This document shows positions 18,061-26,863 of a stretch of DNA of 64,000 nt, piece by piece (the stretch's first letter is position 1; every line of letters begins with the position of its first letter). Location of the stretch: contig CAKZOB010000006.1 in the NCBI GenBank assembly GCA_937135955.1, forward strand, positions 1 to 64,000, given 5' to 3'. A program made the position numbers and the translations under genes. The stretch is from an uncultured Anaerolineales bacterium (GTDB taxonomy: Bacteria > Chloroflexota > Anaerolineae > Aggregatilineales > Aggregatilineaceae). Below the pieces are notes generated by a model that worked only from the letters and a program-made list of their open reading frames with translations, had not been told where the DNA came from and made no database searches.

Positions 18061-19517
18061 TTGGAAACGTCCCATGCGCTTTCTGAAAACGCATTGTGAA
18101 CAATGATCGTCTTCTGGTAAGTCATTTCTTCCAGGGTGTCGTGAATGCCCTCACGACCATAGCCGCTCAGCTTGATGCCGCCGAAGGGCAGGGTTTCCAC
18201 TCGCAGCGCCGACGACCAGTTGACGATGACCCCGCCCGCCTGGATGCGGTAGGCTATGTCGAAGGCACGCGAAATGTCCCTGGTGAACACTGCCGCCTGC
18301 AGACCGTAGGGGCTGCGGTTGGCCAGGCCAGTCGCTTCCTCGATGGAACTGAACTCCACCAGCGGCGCGACCGGGCCGAACACCTCTTCTTCAAACAGCC
18401 GGACGTTCAGAGGCACGCGCGTCAGCACCGTCGGCTCGACAAAGGCGTCACGACGATGCCCTCCTGCCGTCACCACGGCCCCCGCACGCACCGCTTCCTG
18501 GACAGAAGCCTCAACCGCCTCAGCCGCCTTCTGGTTGATCAGCGGGCCGACATCCGTGTCTTCATCGAGCGGATTGCCCACCTTCAGTTTGCGGGCCTGT
18601 TCTGTCAGCAGTTCGGCCATGGCGTCGTAGGCAGAGTGCTCGACGAAGACGCGCTTGACCGCGCAGCAGATCTGTCCGTTACCCCGCGCCAGCCGCCCCA
18701 AGACCACCGCACTGGCTGCTTTTTCCAGGTCGGCGTCGGCGCACACGATCATGGCATCGTTACCGCCCAGTTCCAGATGCACCTGCTTGAGATTCCTGGA
18801 CGCCAGCTCGGCAATACGCCGTCCGGTGGCTGTGCTGCCAGTCACCGTGATCAACTGAATGTCCGGATGTGACGCCAGGTACTCGCCGATCACCGCGCCA
18901 GGGCCGGTGATCATCTGATGCGCCGCCGGAGGCATGCCCGCCTCCTCCATGATCTGCGCGATCTTCAACAGCGTCAGGGGGCATTCCGAGGGGGGTTTGG
19001 CGATGACAGCATTGCCAGCGGCCAGCGCCGGAGCGGCCTTGTGGGCGTAGAGTTCGACGGGGTAGTTGAAGGGCACGATGGCAGCGACCACGCCCAAGGG
19101 TTGGCGCACTGTCAGGGCCAGATGACGTTCCTGCCCCGGCACGGCGTCCATCGGCACGACACGTCCAAACAGACGCTTGGCTTCTTCGCCAAAGCCGCGG
19201 AAGATGCGCGCCGTCACGCGCACTTCGTCGCGGGTCTGACGGATGGGCTTGCCATTTTCCTGGGCCAGTAACTCGGCCAACGCCGATAGATTCTGCTCCA
19301 GCGCATCGGCGATGCGGAAAAGCAGGGCGGCGCGTTCGTGGGCGGGCAGTCTGGCTATGCGCTGCTTGCCTTCCTGCGCCGCGGCGACAGCCCTGGAGAC
19401 ATCGTCCAGGGTCGCCCGTGGCACTGTATCGAGGACTTCGCCTGTGGCAGGGTTGCGCACTTCTATGCGCTGACCATCAGAGGAATCAACCCACTGGCTG
19501 TTAATCAACATTCGCAT
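18057..19517 (-). CDS. NAD(P)-dependent aldehyde dehydrogenase (lactaldehyde/GapN-like)
   Basis: 486 residues of the ALDH superfamily, catalysing oxidation of an aldehyde to the acid. The general base glutamate is in HLELGGNDAMIV, the catalytic cysteine in GNGQICCAVKRV, and EEVFGPVAP and LPFGGIKLSGYGREG are the conserved C-terminal motifs. The overall pattern is near lactaldehyde and non-phosphorylating glyceraldehyde-3-phosphate dehydrogenases, but specificity cannot be read from sequence. It is the first gene of an operon with a CUT2 importer and is coupled to it by a 4-bp overlap, so the imported sugar probably yields an aldehyde such as lactaldehyde or glycolaldehyde. That link is an inference. 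Confidence 0.88.
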   Translation of the reverse strand: MRMLINSQWVDSSDGQRIEVRNPATGEVLDTVPRATLDDVSRAVAAAQEGKQRIARLPAHERAALLFRIADALEQNLSALAELLAQENGKPIRQTRDEVRVTARIFRGFGEEAKRLFGRVVPMDAVPGQERHLALTVRQPLGVVAAIVPFNYPVELYAHKAAPALAAGNAVIAKPPSECPLTLLKIAQIMEEAGMPPAAHQMITGPGAVIGEYLASHPDIQLITVTGSTATGRRIAELASRNLKQVHLELGGNDAMIVCADADLEKAASAVVLGRLARGNGQICCAVKRVFVEHSAYDAMAELLTEQARKLKVGNPLDEDTDVGPLINQKAAEAVEASVQEAVRAGAVVTAGGHRRDAFVEPTVLTRVPLNVRLFEEEVFGPVAPLVEFSSIEEATGLANRSPYGLQAAVFTRDISRAFDIAYRIQAGGVIVNWSSALRVETLPFGGIKLSGYGREGIHDTLEEMTYQKTIIVHNAFSESAWDVSK

Positions 19518-19749
19518 GCCCGATTCTCCTCAAAACAGCGTATCAGGATCTATTGTCTCGGAATGTGCCAAACCCGCCCGCTGGATGCTTCTGCCAGTCG
19601 AGGGCGCTTTCCACAGGCGATTGTGCCCTTCACACTATCCGAAAAGGATGATGGCAAGATCGATCGGCTATTCACATTCCAAGAACGAATATCAACTATT
19701 GAAATTGTATGCTTGATTTGCAGGGTTTGTCAACAGGCCCGACAGGCCC

Positions 19750-20721
19750 TTGGCTCTTGTCTTGCGCTTTTTCCAGTTGTTTGAGAGTCTCGGTGTACTG
19801 GTGATGCTGCTGCTCCTGTTCGCGGTGATGTCCTTCGCCAACCCTGTCTTCTTGAAATATAACAACCTGACAAATGTGATTATCACCGCCTCGATCATCG
19901 CTGTCACAGGCATGGGAATGACGTTGGCGGTGGCGATGGGAGGGCTTGACCTCTCGGTTGGCTCAAACCAGGCGCTGACAGCCTGTGTGGCCGCCAGCCT
20001 GCTCAATCACACCAACATCCCTTTTACCTTCGCCGGCACGCTCTTGCTTGGAATGGCCGTGGGCATCGTCAACGGCCTGATCATCAGCCGGCTCCACGTC
20101 CCGGCTTTCGTGGCGACACTGGGCATGATGAGTATCCTGCGTGGGGCGGCACTTCTCTATACTGATGGCCAATCCGTGTTGATTATGGGCCACCGAGACT
20201 TCGCCCAGTTGAATTCTGGCAAGGTGTTAGGTGTTCCCATGCCGTTTATCATCGCCTTGCTCACTCTAGTGGTGTTCTACATCCTCCTGCGCCACACCCC
20301 TTTTGGTCGGCATATCTGTGCAATCGGCGGCAATGAAAGCGCTGCACACGCCACTGGCCTTAAGATCGGCCTCATCAAAGTGTTGGTGTTCGGCCTGACG
20401 GGCATGTCGGCAGCTCTCTCAGGAATCATGTTGAGCGCTCAACTCCTCTATGTGGATGGGACACTGGGAGCAGGCCTGGAGCTGCAGGCTATCACTGTGA
20501 CCGTTCTTGGCGGCACCAGTCTTTCGGGGGGAAGCGGCAACCTGCCAGGAACGCTGATCGCTTCTCTGTTGGTCGCGGCCATCAGTAGCGCCCTGAACAT
20601 CTTGAAGATCGCGCCATTCTATCAGTACCTGGCTCTTGGTTCGCTGCTGATCCTCGCTTTGGCGCTCGATACACTCCGGAGGATGGTGGTGCAGAAAGTA
20701 GTCAGCGGGGGTGCGCTATGA
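19750..20721 (+). CDS. Sugar ABC transporter permease, RbsC type (orphan pair, first)
   Basis: 323 residues from a TTG at 19750. The frame is closed by a stop at 19714 and the next in-frame ATG (19804) would cut into the first membrane helix, so the TTG is preferred, although its ribosome-binding site is weak. Family signatures are GMTLAVAMGGLDLSVGS, GIVNGLIISRLHVPAF and VTVLGGTSLSGGSGNLPGT. It overlaps the next permease by 4 bp. No ATPase or binding protein accompanies the pair. It is divergent from the aldehyde dehydrogenase operon, whose ATPase could be shared. Confidence 0.85.
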   Translation: MALVLRFFQLFESLGVLVMLLLLFAVMSFANPVFLKYNNLTNVIITASIIAVTGMGMTLAVAMGGLDLSVGSNQALTACVAASLLNHTNIPFTFAGTLLLGMAVGIVNGLIISRLHVPAFVATLGMMSILRGAALLYTDGQSVLIMGHRDFAQLNSGKVLGVPMPFIIALLTLVVFYILLRHTPFGRHICAIGGNESAAHATGLKIGLIKVLVFGLTGMSAALSGIMLSAQLLYVDGTLGAGLELQAITVTVLGGTSLSGGSGNLPGTLIASLLVAAISSALNILKIAPFYQYLALGSLLILALALDTLRRMVVQKVVSGGAL

Positions 20722-21719
20722 ATAGCGTTGTGACAAGCACACCCGATACGCCCAGAAGCAATTATCGCCAGGCGTTGCGCCTGATGCGTTACGGCCTAAC
20801 CCAGTACACTATTCAGTGGCTTCTGCTCCTGGTAGTGATAATCCTCAGCGTCACCAACAGTAACTTTCGACAAGAGGCCAACCTGCTGTCAGTCCTACGA
20901 CAAGCCTCTTTTGCTGGCATCGGGGCAGCAGGGATGACAGTGCTCATCATTAGCGGCGCCTTTGATTTGTCCGTAGCTGGCATGCTTGGCTTGTGCGGTG
21001 TAGTGTTGGGCAAGCTTCTCCCCGATTACGGCATCCTCACGGCAGTCTCACTGACGCTGCTACTGGGCTGCCTGCTCGGAGTGGTCAACGGCCTGGTCGT
21101 CACCAAAGTGCGCGTCCCCGCGTTCATTGCCACATTGGGTATGATGTATATCTATCTGGCCATTGGCTTCATTATTACCAATGGCCAGGTGGTGCCTGTC
21201 CTCAATCGCGAATTCCGCAGACTGGGGAGTGGCAACTTCTGGGGGCTACCTACACCTTTTATTCTTATGGTTGCCACCTATGTGGTATTGCTGGGCATCC
21301 TGAATTTCACCACCTACGGGCGTTTCATCCGTGCGGTTGGCAGCAACGAAACCGCGAGCCGGGTTGGCGGTATCCCTGTGGACCGGGTGCGCGTCTTCGC
21401 CTTCGTCCTGGTTGGTCTGTGTACCGGCTTGGCAGCGGTCGTCCTGACAGCCTATCTATCGTCGGCGCAACCTAACATGGCGACCGGTTATGAATTGCGT
21501 GTGATCGCCGCCGCCGTGGTAGGCGGAACCAGCCTGAAGGGTGGGCAAGGCACCCTGTTCGGGACGTTTGCGGGCGCTCTGATGTTTACGGTGATCAGTA
21601 ACGCGCTGAACCTCTTCAATGTAGGAGCTTACTGGCAATATGTCGCTGTGGGTATGATTATCATCATTGCCCTGGCCATTGACGCGCTGCGCCATCGTTT
21701 CTTTGTGGCTGGCTCCTGA
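20718..21719 (+). CDS. Sugar ABC transporter permease, RbsC type (orphan pair, second)
   Basis: 333 residues, with a short cytoplasmic N-terminus then WLLLLVVIILSVTNSNF. Signatures are GMTVLIISGAFDLSVAG, GVVNGLVVTKVRVPAF and AVVGGTSLKGGQGTLFGT. It starts inside the stop of the previous permease and probably forms a heterodimer with it. After it comes only a convergent DUF1349 gene. With its partner it brings the number of RbsC-type permeases in this 12-kb block to five, against two ATPases and two binding proteins. Confidence 0.87.
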   Translation: MNSVVTSTPDTPRSNYRQALRLMRYGLTQYTIQWLLLLVVIILSVTNSNFRQEANLLSVLRQASFAGIGAAGMTVLIISGAFDLSVAGMLGLCGVVLGKLLPDYGILTAVSLTLLLGCLLGVVNGLVVTKVRVPAFIATLGMMYIYLAIGFIITNGQVVPVLNREFRRLGSGNFWGLPTPFILMVATYVVLLGILNFTTYGRFIRAVGSNETASRVGGIPVDRVRVFAFVLVGLCTGLAAVVLTAYLSSAQPNMATGYELRVIAAAVVGGTSLKGGQGTLFGTFAGALMFTVISNALNLFNVGAYWQYVAVGMIIIIALAIDALRHRFFVAGS

Positions 21720-21809
21720 TAAGCGCTCGGTCAGGCTACATGGCAGGAACGAGCGGCTCGATCAACTTCACGCGGCTGTGGTATTTGCCGGGAGGTGCCA
21801 GGCGTTCGC

Positions 21810-22424
21810 CTATTCTCCTGAGCGAATATCCCTTAGCTTATGAGGTCGGAAGGTTATCTGCTGAAACCTTGCCGTGCAGCCGTTGCCGGTTGGAGACTGC
21901 GCCAGGAAGCCAATCTCTGCGGCTGGTGACTTGTCCAGGGCGAAATAGCGGATAAGCTCCCAACGAGTCCCATCTGCTGAGTAATGAAACGCATACGCCT
22001 GCTCCAGTTTCGCCAGCCGCAGGTGTGCTGAAGGGGTAGCTATTGCGAATGAATTACAGTCATCAGACAGGCCCCTGGTAACCACAGAGACGATTGTTGA
22101 CTGCCCTTGAGGCGACAATTCCAAGCAGAGCTTGGCCCAGACTTGGTGCGATTGGTAGACGACCAAGACTCCCGCGTCAAAGGTGGCTGTGTGATTCACT
22201 TCCACCAGAGCCGTGAGCACACATGGCTCATGAACACTCATGAGTAAGGCGGGTGCATTATCCGTCACCTTACCTGTGTCGGGGTCAATGAACCAGTCGG
22301 TTTTCTCTCCAGCGGAGAGAGTCAGGCAATTGGGAAGTGTGACTTCCCATTGTCGTGGGCTACCATACCAGCGCAGGGGCTTTGGAAGAGTCGCGATGGT
22401 CACAACACCATTATGTTCGGGCAC
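21810..22424 (-). CDS. DUF1349 domain protein (concanavalin-like fold)
   Basis: 204 residues starting with GTG at 22424, preceded by GGAAAGGTG. Features of the DUF1349 (YteU/regulation-of-enolase-like) family are visible: TLSAGEKTDWFIDPDTGKV near the N-terminus, TFDAGVLVVYQSHQVWAKL in the middle, and the VVTRGLSDDCNSF strand. The C-terminal part is the expected beta-sandwich end (AEIGFLAQSPTG). No signal peptide is seen. Members often sit beside carbohydrate genes and may bind sugars, but the function is not established. It faces the orphan permease pair tail to tail. Confidence 0.7.
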   Translation of the reverse strand: MPEHNGVVTIATLPKPLRWYGSPRQWEVTLPNCLTLSAGEKTDWFIDPDTGKVTDNAPALLMSVHEPCVLTALVEVNHTATFDAGVLVVYQSHQVWAKLCLELSPQGQSTIVSVVTRGLSDDCNSFAIATPSAHLRLAKLEQAYAFHYSADGTRWELIRYFALDKSPAAEIGFLAQSPTGNGCTARFQQITFRPHKLRDIRSGE

Positions 22425-22499
22425 AGTTTCACCTTTCCCTAAGGGTACAGATTATCTCAGACGCTGCCTGGCTACTGGAAGAGGTCCCAGAACTGTACT

Positions 22500-22826
22500 C
22501 TACTCCTGACGTTTTCAGCAACTGTTTCCATGGCGCTTCTGGGCCACCATAATGCTGAATTGCGTCATTACCTGGCTCGTCTGGCTCGACGTTCTCGCTG
22601 TTTCTCTCGGTGTGTGCATGCTCTGCGTCGTGCCATCAAGCTGTTTGTCTACGCCTGGAACCGACACCAACTCTACAAACGCCAGTCCCCGCCCATGCCC
22701 GAGATTTCGCGTATCCTTGACTTTATCCACTCTCTGAAAACACGCCAAAGACCGGGTGCCTACAGCGGTGGCACCGACCCGGCAGCGCTCGTCGAGGCGC
22801 GCGGTGTCTTCTGGAAGATTTCCTGA
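22500..22826 (+). pseudogene. IS1-like transposase, C-terminal remnant
   Basis: The frame around the ATG at 22530 reads NAELRHYLARLARRSRCFSR and then a YAWNRHQLYKR stretch, resembling the C-terminal end of IS1-family transposases (basic R-rich segment, a cysteine/serine turn, then the final helix with a YN-type motif). Only about 95 residues are present and the catalytic DDE region upstream is missing. No inverted repeats or target-site duplication were found. It lies between the DUF1349 gene and tRNA-Glu. Confidence 0.5.
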
Positions 22827-22900
22827 TGCGGCGGATGGAAGTGTAGTACGACAGGTTCGGCGCTCTGAAGCCGGGCAGCGAGGGCTATGAAAAGGCCGTA

Positions 22901-22940
22901 GAAAAAGCACATTCCAACGAGCTTGCAGGCTGTTGGAATG
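22901..22940 (-). terminator. Intrinsic terminator of tRNA-Glu
   Basis: On the reverse strand a 9-bp perfect stem (CATTCCAAC / GTTGGAATG; arms 22932-22940 and 22910-22918) is followed by TGCTTTTTC. It begins 3 nt after the tRNA 3' end. Confidence 0.87.
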
Positions 22941-22943
22941 CGA

Positions 22944-23016
22944 TGCCCCATAGGGGACTCGAACCCCTGTTTCTGCCTTGAGAGGGCAACGTCCTAGGCC
23001 GCTAGACGAATGGGGC
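22944..23016 (-). tRNA. tRNA-Glu (anticodon CTC)
   Basis: A 73-nt cloverleaf: acceptor arm GCCCCAT / ATGGGGC with discriminator A, D arm around CGTCTAGCGGCCTAGGACG, anticodon stem TTGCC / GGCAG enclosing the loop CTCTCAA (anticodon CTC), and T arm CAGGGGTTCGAGTCCCCT. The 3' CCA is not encoded. The sequence pattern matches bacterial glutamate tRNAs. It has its own near-consensus promoter and terminator, so it is an independent transcription unit. Confidence 0.95.
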
Positions 23017-23034
23017 TAACCCTACACGGCCAGA

Positions 23035-23063
23035 ATTGTACCAGCCTCCTGTACCCCCGTCAA
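23035..23063 (-). promoter_or_regulatory. Promoter of tRNA-Glu
   Basis: Reverse strand TTGACG (23058-23063), 17-nt spacer, TACAAT (23035-23040), placing transcription start about 10 nt before the tRNA 5' end. Confidence 0.82.
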
Positions 23064-23169
23064 GCCGTTTTCTCTCGCAGCACACCCGCTCGTTCTCGGC
23101 GCTCGAACCCGCTTCCCAGCGTGTAGTGCGTCTCCTGGTGATCGCGGGCACAGGCCGCTAACTGTTTCC

Positions 23170-23910
23170 TTATCCCCGCTCGTACGTCGCTCGCAGATAC
23201 GTATCCAGCAGGTAGTCCGGATAGCCGATCTTGCGCAGATTCTCAGCGCACTCTTCCAGGGTTGCCCCGTGATCGCGCCAGTAGGGCACGCGCTTGATCA
23301 GCGTCTCGACACGCTCGCGCGGCGTGATGATCCACGTGTCCTTGGGCACATGACCGTAGAAGATCACTTCCATCTCTTCCATGACATGCTTGGTTTTCAG
23401 GAAGGGCGCGATCAGCACTACCTTGCGCGCTTTGTGCTCTTCGAGCAGGAATTGAGCGACAAAACGGGCCGTCCCGCCCAGGTCTACCAGGTCTTCTACC
23501 ACACCGACCACCCGCCCTTCGACCTGAATGGAGAGCGGATGCATGACACGCGGTTGATCGAGTGGCTCGCCCGGCCCAGCGTAGTAGCGCACGCCCAGCG
23601 TGCCGAACTCGATGGGCGGAATGTTCTTGTTCAGCGTCCAGGCCAGGTGATCGTGCAACAGCACGCCGGGCAGCAAGCCGCCCATGGTGATCATCACCGC
23701 GTGCGTGATCTGCTCTTTGGTGCGAATGTTGTCAATCTGATAGCGGTAGACCTTATGCGCCAGCATGCTGGCGATATAGGCTGAGACATGATCGGGGATG
23801 TACAGAAACTTGAGGGTGTCGTAGGCGACTTCGACTCCATAGGGATCGCGCCAGAAATCGGGGTCAATGTGATATTCGTGGCACCTGATCTGCTCGTCGT
23901 AGGTGGCCAT
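23170..23910 (-). CDS. Phosphoribosyltransferase-family protein
   Basis: 246 residues from the ATG at 23910 (AGGAAA about 9 nt upstream; an in-frame alternative at 23985 would overlap the zinc-ribbon gene). The motif VVGVVEDLVDLGGTARFV fits the PRPP-binding loop of type I phosphoribosyltransferases (usual form VVDDVxDTGxT), and AVMITMGGLLPGVLL the pyrophosphate loop region. The protein has a longer C-terminal part than typical hypoxanthine or xanthine phosphoribosyltransferases, ending in a helical segment (ECAENLRKIGYPDYLLD). It could salvage a purine base; the exact substrate is not evident. It is downstream of the zinc-ribbon gene and dnaN on the same strand. Confidence 0.7.
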   Translation of the reverse strand: MATYDEQIRCHEYHIDPDFWRDPYGVEVAYDTLKFLYIPDHVSAYIASMLAHKVYRYQIDNIRTKEQITHAVMITMGGLLPGVLLHDHLAWTLNKNIPPIEFGTLGVRYYAGPGEPLDQPRVMHPLSIQVEGRVVGVVEDLVDLGGTARFVAQFLLEEHKARKVVLIAPFLKTKHVMEEMEVIFYGHVPKDTWIITPRERVETLIKRVPYWRDHGATLEECAENLRKIGYPDYLLDTYLRATYERG

Positions 23911-23959
23911 CTCGCTATTTCCTGAAAGGGTTGATCTCTCTTTCCGGCTCATGGTGCAT

Positions 23960-24442
23960 TCACAGGGGTTTGCCGCATACGGCACACACTGTCGCTGCTG
24001 TGCTGTAACTCAGTCCGCACCCGGCACATCGTTTCTGCCCGGCGGACAGGTGCTTGTTCACCAGTTCCACTGCCAGATCGCGCTCCAGTCCGGCAGCCGT
24101 CAGGTCGCGCACCAGGTATTCAACAGGCGCGCCGGCGGCTACCCGTTCGGCGAGCGTATTGAGCATCTGCGCCAGGTCGTCCGTCCGCCCAGGCTTGCTC
24201 GCGGAGAGCTTGCGCTCCAACACCGCCGGCTCGAAAGCCAGATGACAGGTCTGGCATTCGACGAATTCGCCAAGCTGCCCCAGGGGAAAGACCGGCACGA
24301 AGTAGAGGGCAAAGTAGCGCGTGGCCCGTTTGCGCCAGTAAGAACGCTGCGCCTGACAGTGCGGGCAGAAGAATTGTCCCTCGCTGATCACTTTGGCGCG
24401 GATGCGCGTGCCGAAGACGATCACGCTCGCCGTCCTTCTCAC
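23960..24442 (-). CDS. Zinc-ribbon protein of unknown function
   Basis: 160 residues. The N-terminal ribbon pairs FFCPHCQAQRSY with VECQTCHLAFEP, separated by an aromatic hydrophobic segment (ATRYFALYFVPVFPLG) that may associate with the membrane. A second ribbon lies at the C-terminus (KRCAGCGLSYS, then VCAVCGKPL). In the middle is a helical region. The start overlaps the dnaN stop by 4 bp, so it is translationally coupled to dnaN. No function is known to me. Confidence 0.68.
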   Translation of the reverse strand: MRRTASVIVFGTRIRAKVISEGQFFCPHCQAQRSYWRKRATRYFALYFVPVFPLGQLGEFVECQTCHLAFEPAVLERKLSASKPGRTDDLAQMLNTLAERVAAGAPVEYLVRDLTAAGLERDLAVELVNKHLSAGQKRCAGCGLSYSTAATVCAVCGKPL

Positions 24443-25581
24443 CGGCCTGTCGCCATAGGCATGATCACGTGCACAAAGTCGTCGCGCCCCGCCGGACGCA
24501 CTACCCCCGGCGCTGTCGGCCCGCTGGTCTCCAGCACTACCTGCTCGTCGCGAATCACGCTCAGCACATCAATCAGGTAACGGATGTTGAAGGAAATTTC
24601 CACCGCCTCGCCGTTGATGCTGGCGTCTACCGGAGCCTGGGCGTCGCCCTTTTCCTGCGACCGACCGGCCACAGTCACGCGCCCCGGCACATTGGCCATG
24701 CCGCTTGGCTCGACGAAGACACGGGCGGTGTTGGCCGAATCCTTGGCGAATACTTCCGAACTGCGGCAGGCCGCCAGCAATTCGTCAGTATAGGTGAGCA
24801 CCTGCGTCTGGAAACCGCGCGGGATGATCGCCTCGTAGTCCGGGAATTTGCCCTCAATGAGTTGCGAGACGACGACCACATTCTTCAGGCTGAACATGAT
24901 CTGCCCGCGCCCTTCCGGCAGGCCGATCAACATCTCGTCGTCTTCGTCGCCAATGATACGCGCCAGTTCGGAAAGCGTGCGCGCAGGCACGATCAGCGGC
25001 TCTGGGACGCGGTCGCTTGCGTTGAATTCGAGCGTGGTGTGGCGCACCGACAGCCGGTAACCGTCGGCGGCGGCCAGGGTCAGGCGGTCGCCATCGAAGC
25101 GCATCTGCACGCCGGTGAGCACTGGGCGGTTGTCCTCTTTGGCCGCGGCGAAGACCGTCTGCTCGATCATCTCGCGGAACACGCCCGCTGGTACCGGGAT
25201 GGCGTGCGTCGGGTCGAATTCTGGCAGCAGCGGGTATTCGTTGGCATCCATGCCCTTGATATTGGCCGACCTGGCCCCACAGCGCAGATGCAGCGTCAGG
25301 GTGCGCAAGTCTAGCTCCATGTCCACCCGTTCAGGCGGCAACGTCGCTACCAGTTCTTGCAGAGTGCGGGCGGGCAGAGTGATCGCGCCGGGATGCTCAA
25401 CCTTCGCGCCGATCCAGTGCGTGATCCCCAGTTCAAGGTTGGTTGCAGAGAGTTGCAGGCGCGCCTCGTCGGTAGCAATCATCACATTGGCCAGGATGGG
25501 CAGCGCGGGGCGGCTCTGAATGGCGCGGCTGACGATGGACAACCCTCTATGCAGATTCTCTTGCAGCACCGAAACACGCAT
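24439..25581 (-). CDS. dnaN: DNA polymerase III beta subunit (sliding clamp)
   Basis: 380 residues, the normal length for the ring-forming clamp that tethers the replicative polymerase. It has the three-domain clamp fold, beginning MRVSVLQENLHRGLSIV, with LPILANVMIATDEARLQLSATNL-type motifs (PILANVMI, SATNLELGI), then RPVLTGVQMRFDGDRLTLAA for domain 2, and the typical C-terminal HVIMPM. GAGGAG lies 7 nt before the ATG at 25581; an out-of-frame ATG at 25585 is ignored. dnaA and recF are not adjacent, so this dnaN is not in the classical origin cluster. Confidence 0.95.
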   Translation of the reverse strand: MRVSVLQENLHRGLSIVSRAIQSRPALPILANVMIATDEARLQLSATNLELGITHWIGAKVEHPGAITLPARTLQELVATLPPERVDMELDLRTLTLHLRCGARSANIKGMDANEYPLLPEFDPTHAIPVPAGVFREMIEQTVFAAAKEDNRPVLTGVQMRFDGDRLTLAAADGYRLSVRHTTLEFNASDRVPEPLIVPARTLSELARIIGDEDDEMLIGLPEGRGQIMFSLKNVVVVSQLIEGKFPDYEAIIPRGFQTQVLTYTDELLAACRSSEVFAKDSANTARVFVEPSGMANVPGRVTVAGRSQEKGDAQAPVDASINGEAVEISFNIRYLIDVLSVIRDEQVVLETSGPTAPGVVRPAGRDDFVHVIMPMATGR

Positions 25582-25677
25582 ACATGTTCTCCTCGGATTG
25601 GCGCATTGGCTCACACGCGGCTTCCATTATACCCTGGCCTCTCGTGCTTTGCTCATCAAGATTTAACTTCAACACCA

Positions 25678-25692
25678 GGTGCGTGCAAAATG
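25678..25692. repeat. Isolated match to the MITE-like terminal repeat
   Basis: GGTGCGTGCAAAATG matches the inverted form of the right end of repeat copy B (37813-37825) at all 15 positions. No body of the element is attached. It lies between dnaN and the lipoprotein gene. Confidence 0.4.
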
Positions 25693-25814
25693 GGTCGGAG
25701 AGTTTGCAGCGCTTTGGTTTAACCTCACCTCCAGCCACCCTTCATGCATGGAGAGCGCAGGTGAAGCAAACACCCGCACGTCAAGCGAATTGCTGATACC
25801 TTCGCACGCACTCT

Positions 25815-26654
25815 TCAACACCCGTGCGGCACGCTGATATTGGGCAGCTCCCCGAAGGCCGTCGGGTCCAGCTCGTAGCGCAGCGAGAGCGTCCCCGACA
25901 CTGTCGAACCGGTACGGTCGGCCCACAGCAGGTGCACGCCGCGCACAGTGACGGTGACCTCATAGCGCAGCACGGCGTTGACCTCCGGCGCGACCCACAG
26001 GTCGGCGGCCAGCGTGACCTCGCTGTTAGGATGCGTCACGACAGCGGGCAGGCGAGCATCCTGGGGGGCGAAGGTGTACTGCCAGGCGGGTAGACTGTTC
26101 AGCGTATCGCGGTGACCCGTGGGCACAGCCTGTGCCACCCCACCAAGGATCTGCCCGGCAGCCAGGTCGGCGATGATGGCGTTGCCAGCCAGGCCGCTGT
26201 CGCCCTGCGAACACTGCCCGTTTACATCTACCAGGTAGTAATCATTGCTGATACGCACGCCCTCTAGCCGTACCGTCTCCTGGCCCGGCGCGAACGCGCT
26301 GCCGGAAACTTCCAGCACCACGCGGCGCGCCTGTCCCAGTTCGTTGCCCTGTACCAGCACGCTCAACGATCCCTGGGCCGCGTCGCCAGTGACGTCGAAT
26401 GTCCCGCTGAAGCTACCGCTGAGCGTATAGGCCCAGCCAGGGTGATCGGTCAGGCCGCGCTCGATGGGATCGAGGGCCAGGCTGGAGAAGCCGGGCGGCG
26501 GGGCGTTCTGAGTCAGGAAATAAGCGGTCGGCAGTGTGTCAAAACTGGCCAGGGTAGGGATAGGCACATCATCTGTCTGCCCGCCCTGCCCACAGGCGAC
26601 CAGAAGCAGCCCTGCCAACCCTCCGGTGAGTGCCCATCGCGCCCATCTCAGCAT
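25815..26654 (-). CDS. Putative lipoprotein
   Basis: 279 residues with a lipoprotein signal peptide: positively charged start, hydrophobic WALTGGLAGLLLVAC with the lipobox Cys at residue 21, followed by GQGG and a flexible linker. The rest is beta-rich (TLSGSFSGTFDVTGDAAQGS, WQYTFAPQDARLPAV) and may adopt a LolA/LppX-like lipid-binding or LppX-type fold, although I do not see a diagnostic motif. It would be attached to the outer face of the cytoplasmic membrane. The repeated pattern of FxVTGD and YxLxG strands recalls LppX/LprAFG proteins, with low certainty. Confidence 0.6.
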   Translation of the reverse strand: MLRWARWALTGGLAGLLLVACGQGGQTDDVPIPTLASFDTLPTAYFLTQNAPPPGFSSLALDPIERGLTDHPGWAYTLSGSFSGTFDVTGDAAQGSLSVLVQGNELGQARRVVLEVSGSAFAPGQETVRLEGVRISNDYYLVDVNGQCSQGDSGLAGNAIIADLAAGQILGGVAQAVPTGHRDTLNSLPAWQYTFAPQDARLPAVVTHPNSEVTLAADLWVAPEVNAVLRYEVTVTVRGVHLLWADRTGSTVSGTLSLRYELDPTAFGELPNISVPHGC

Positions 26655-26863
26655 CGCCTGTCTCTCCCCTCTTGCGCTGCCAGTTGCCGCGTGACTGAAT
26701 TATAGCCAGTCGGCAAGCGCGCGGGTAGCGCCCCCGCTCTTGTGCGCTGAGGGCAGGGGGTGCTCCATTTTCTCTGCCGAAGGTCGAGCCATAGAGGACC
26801 GCGCAGAGGCGAGACTCACACCCCCGCGCGCCATGGGGCCAGGATGGGGAAATGCGCTCGCCG

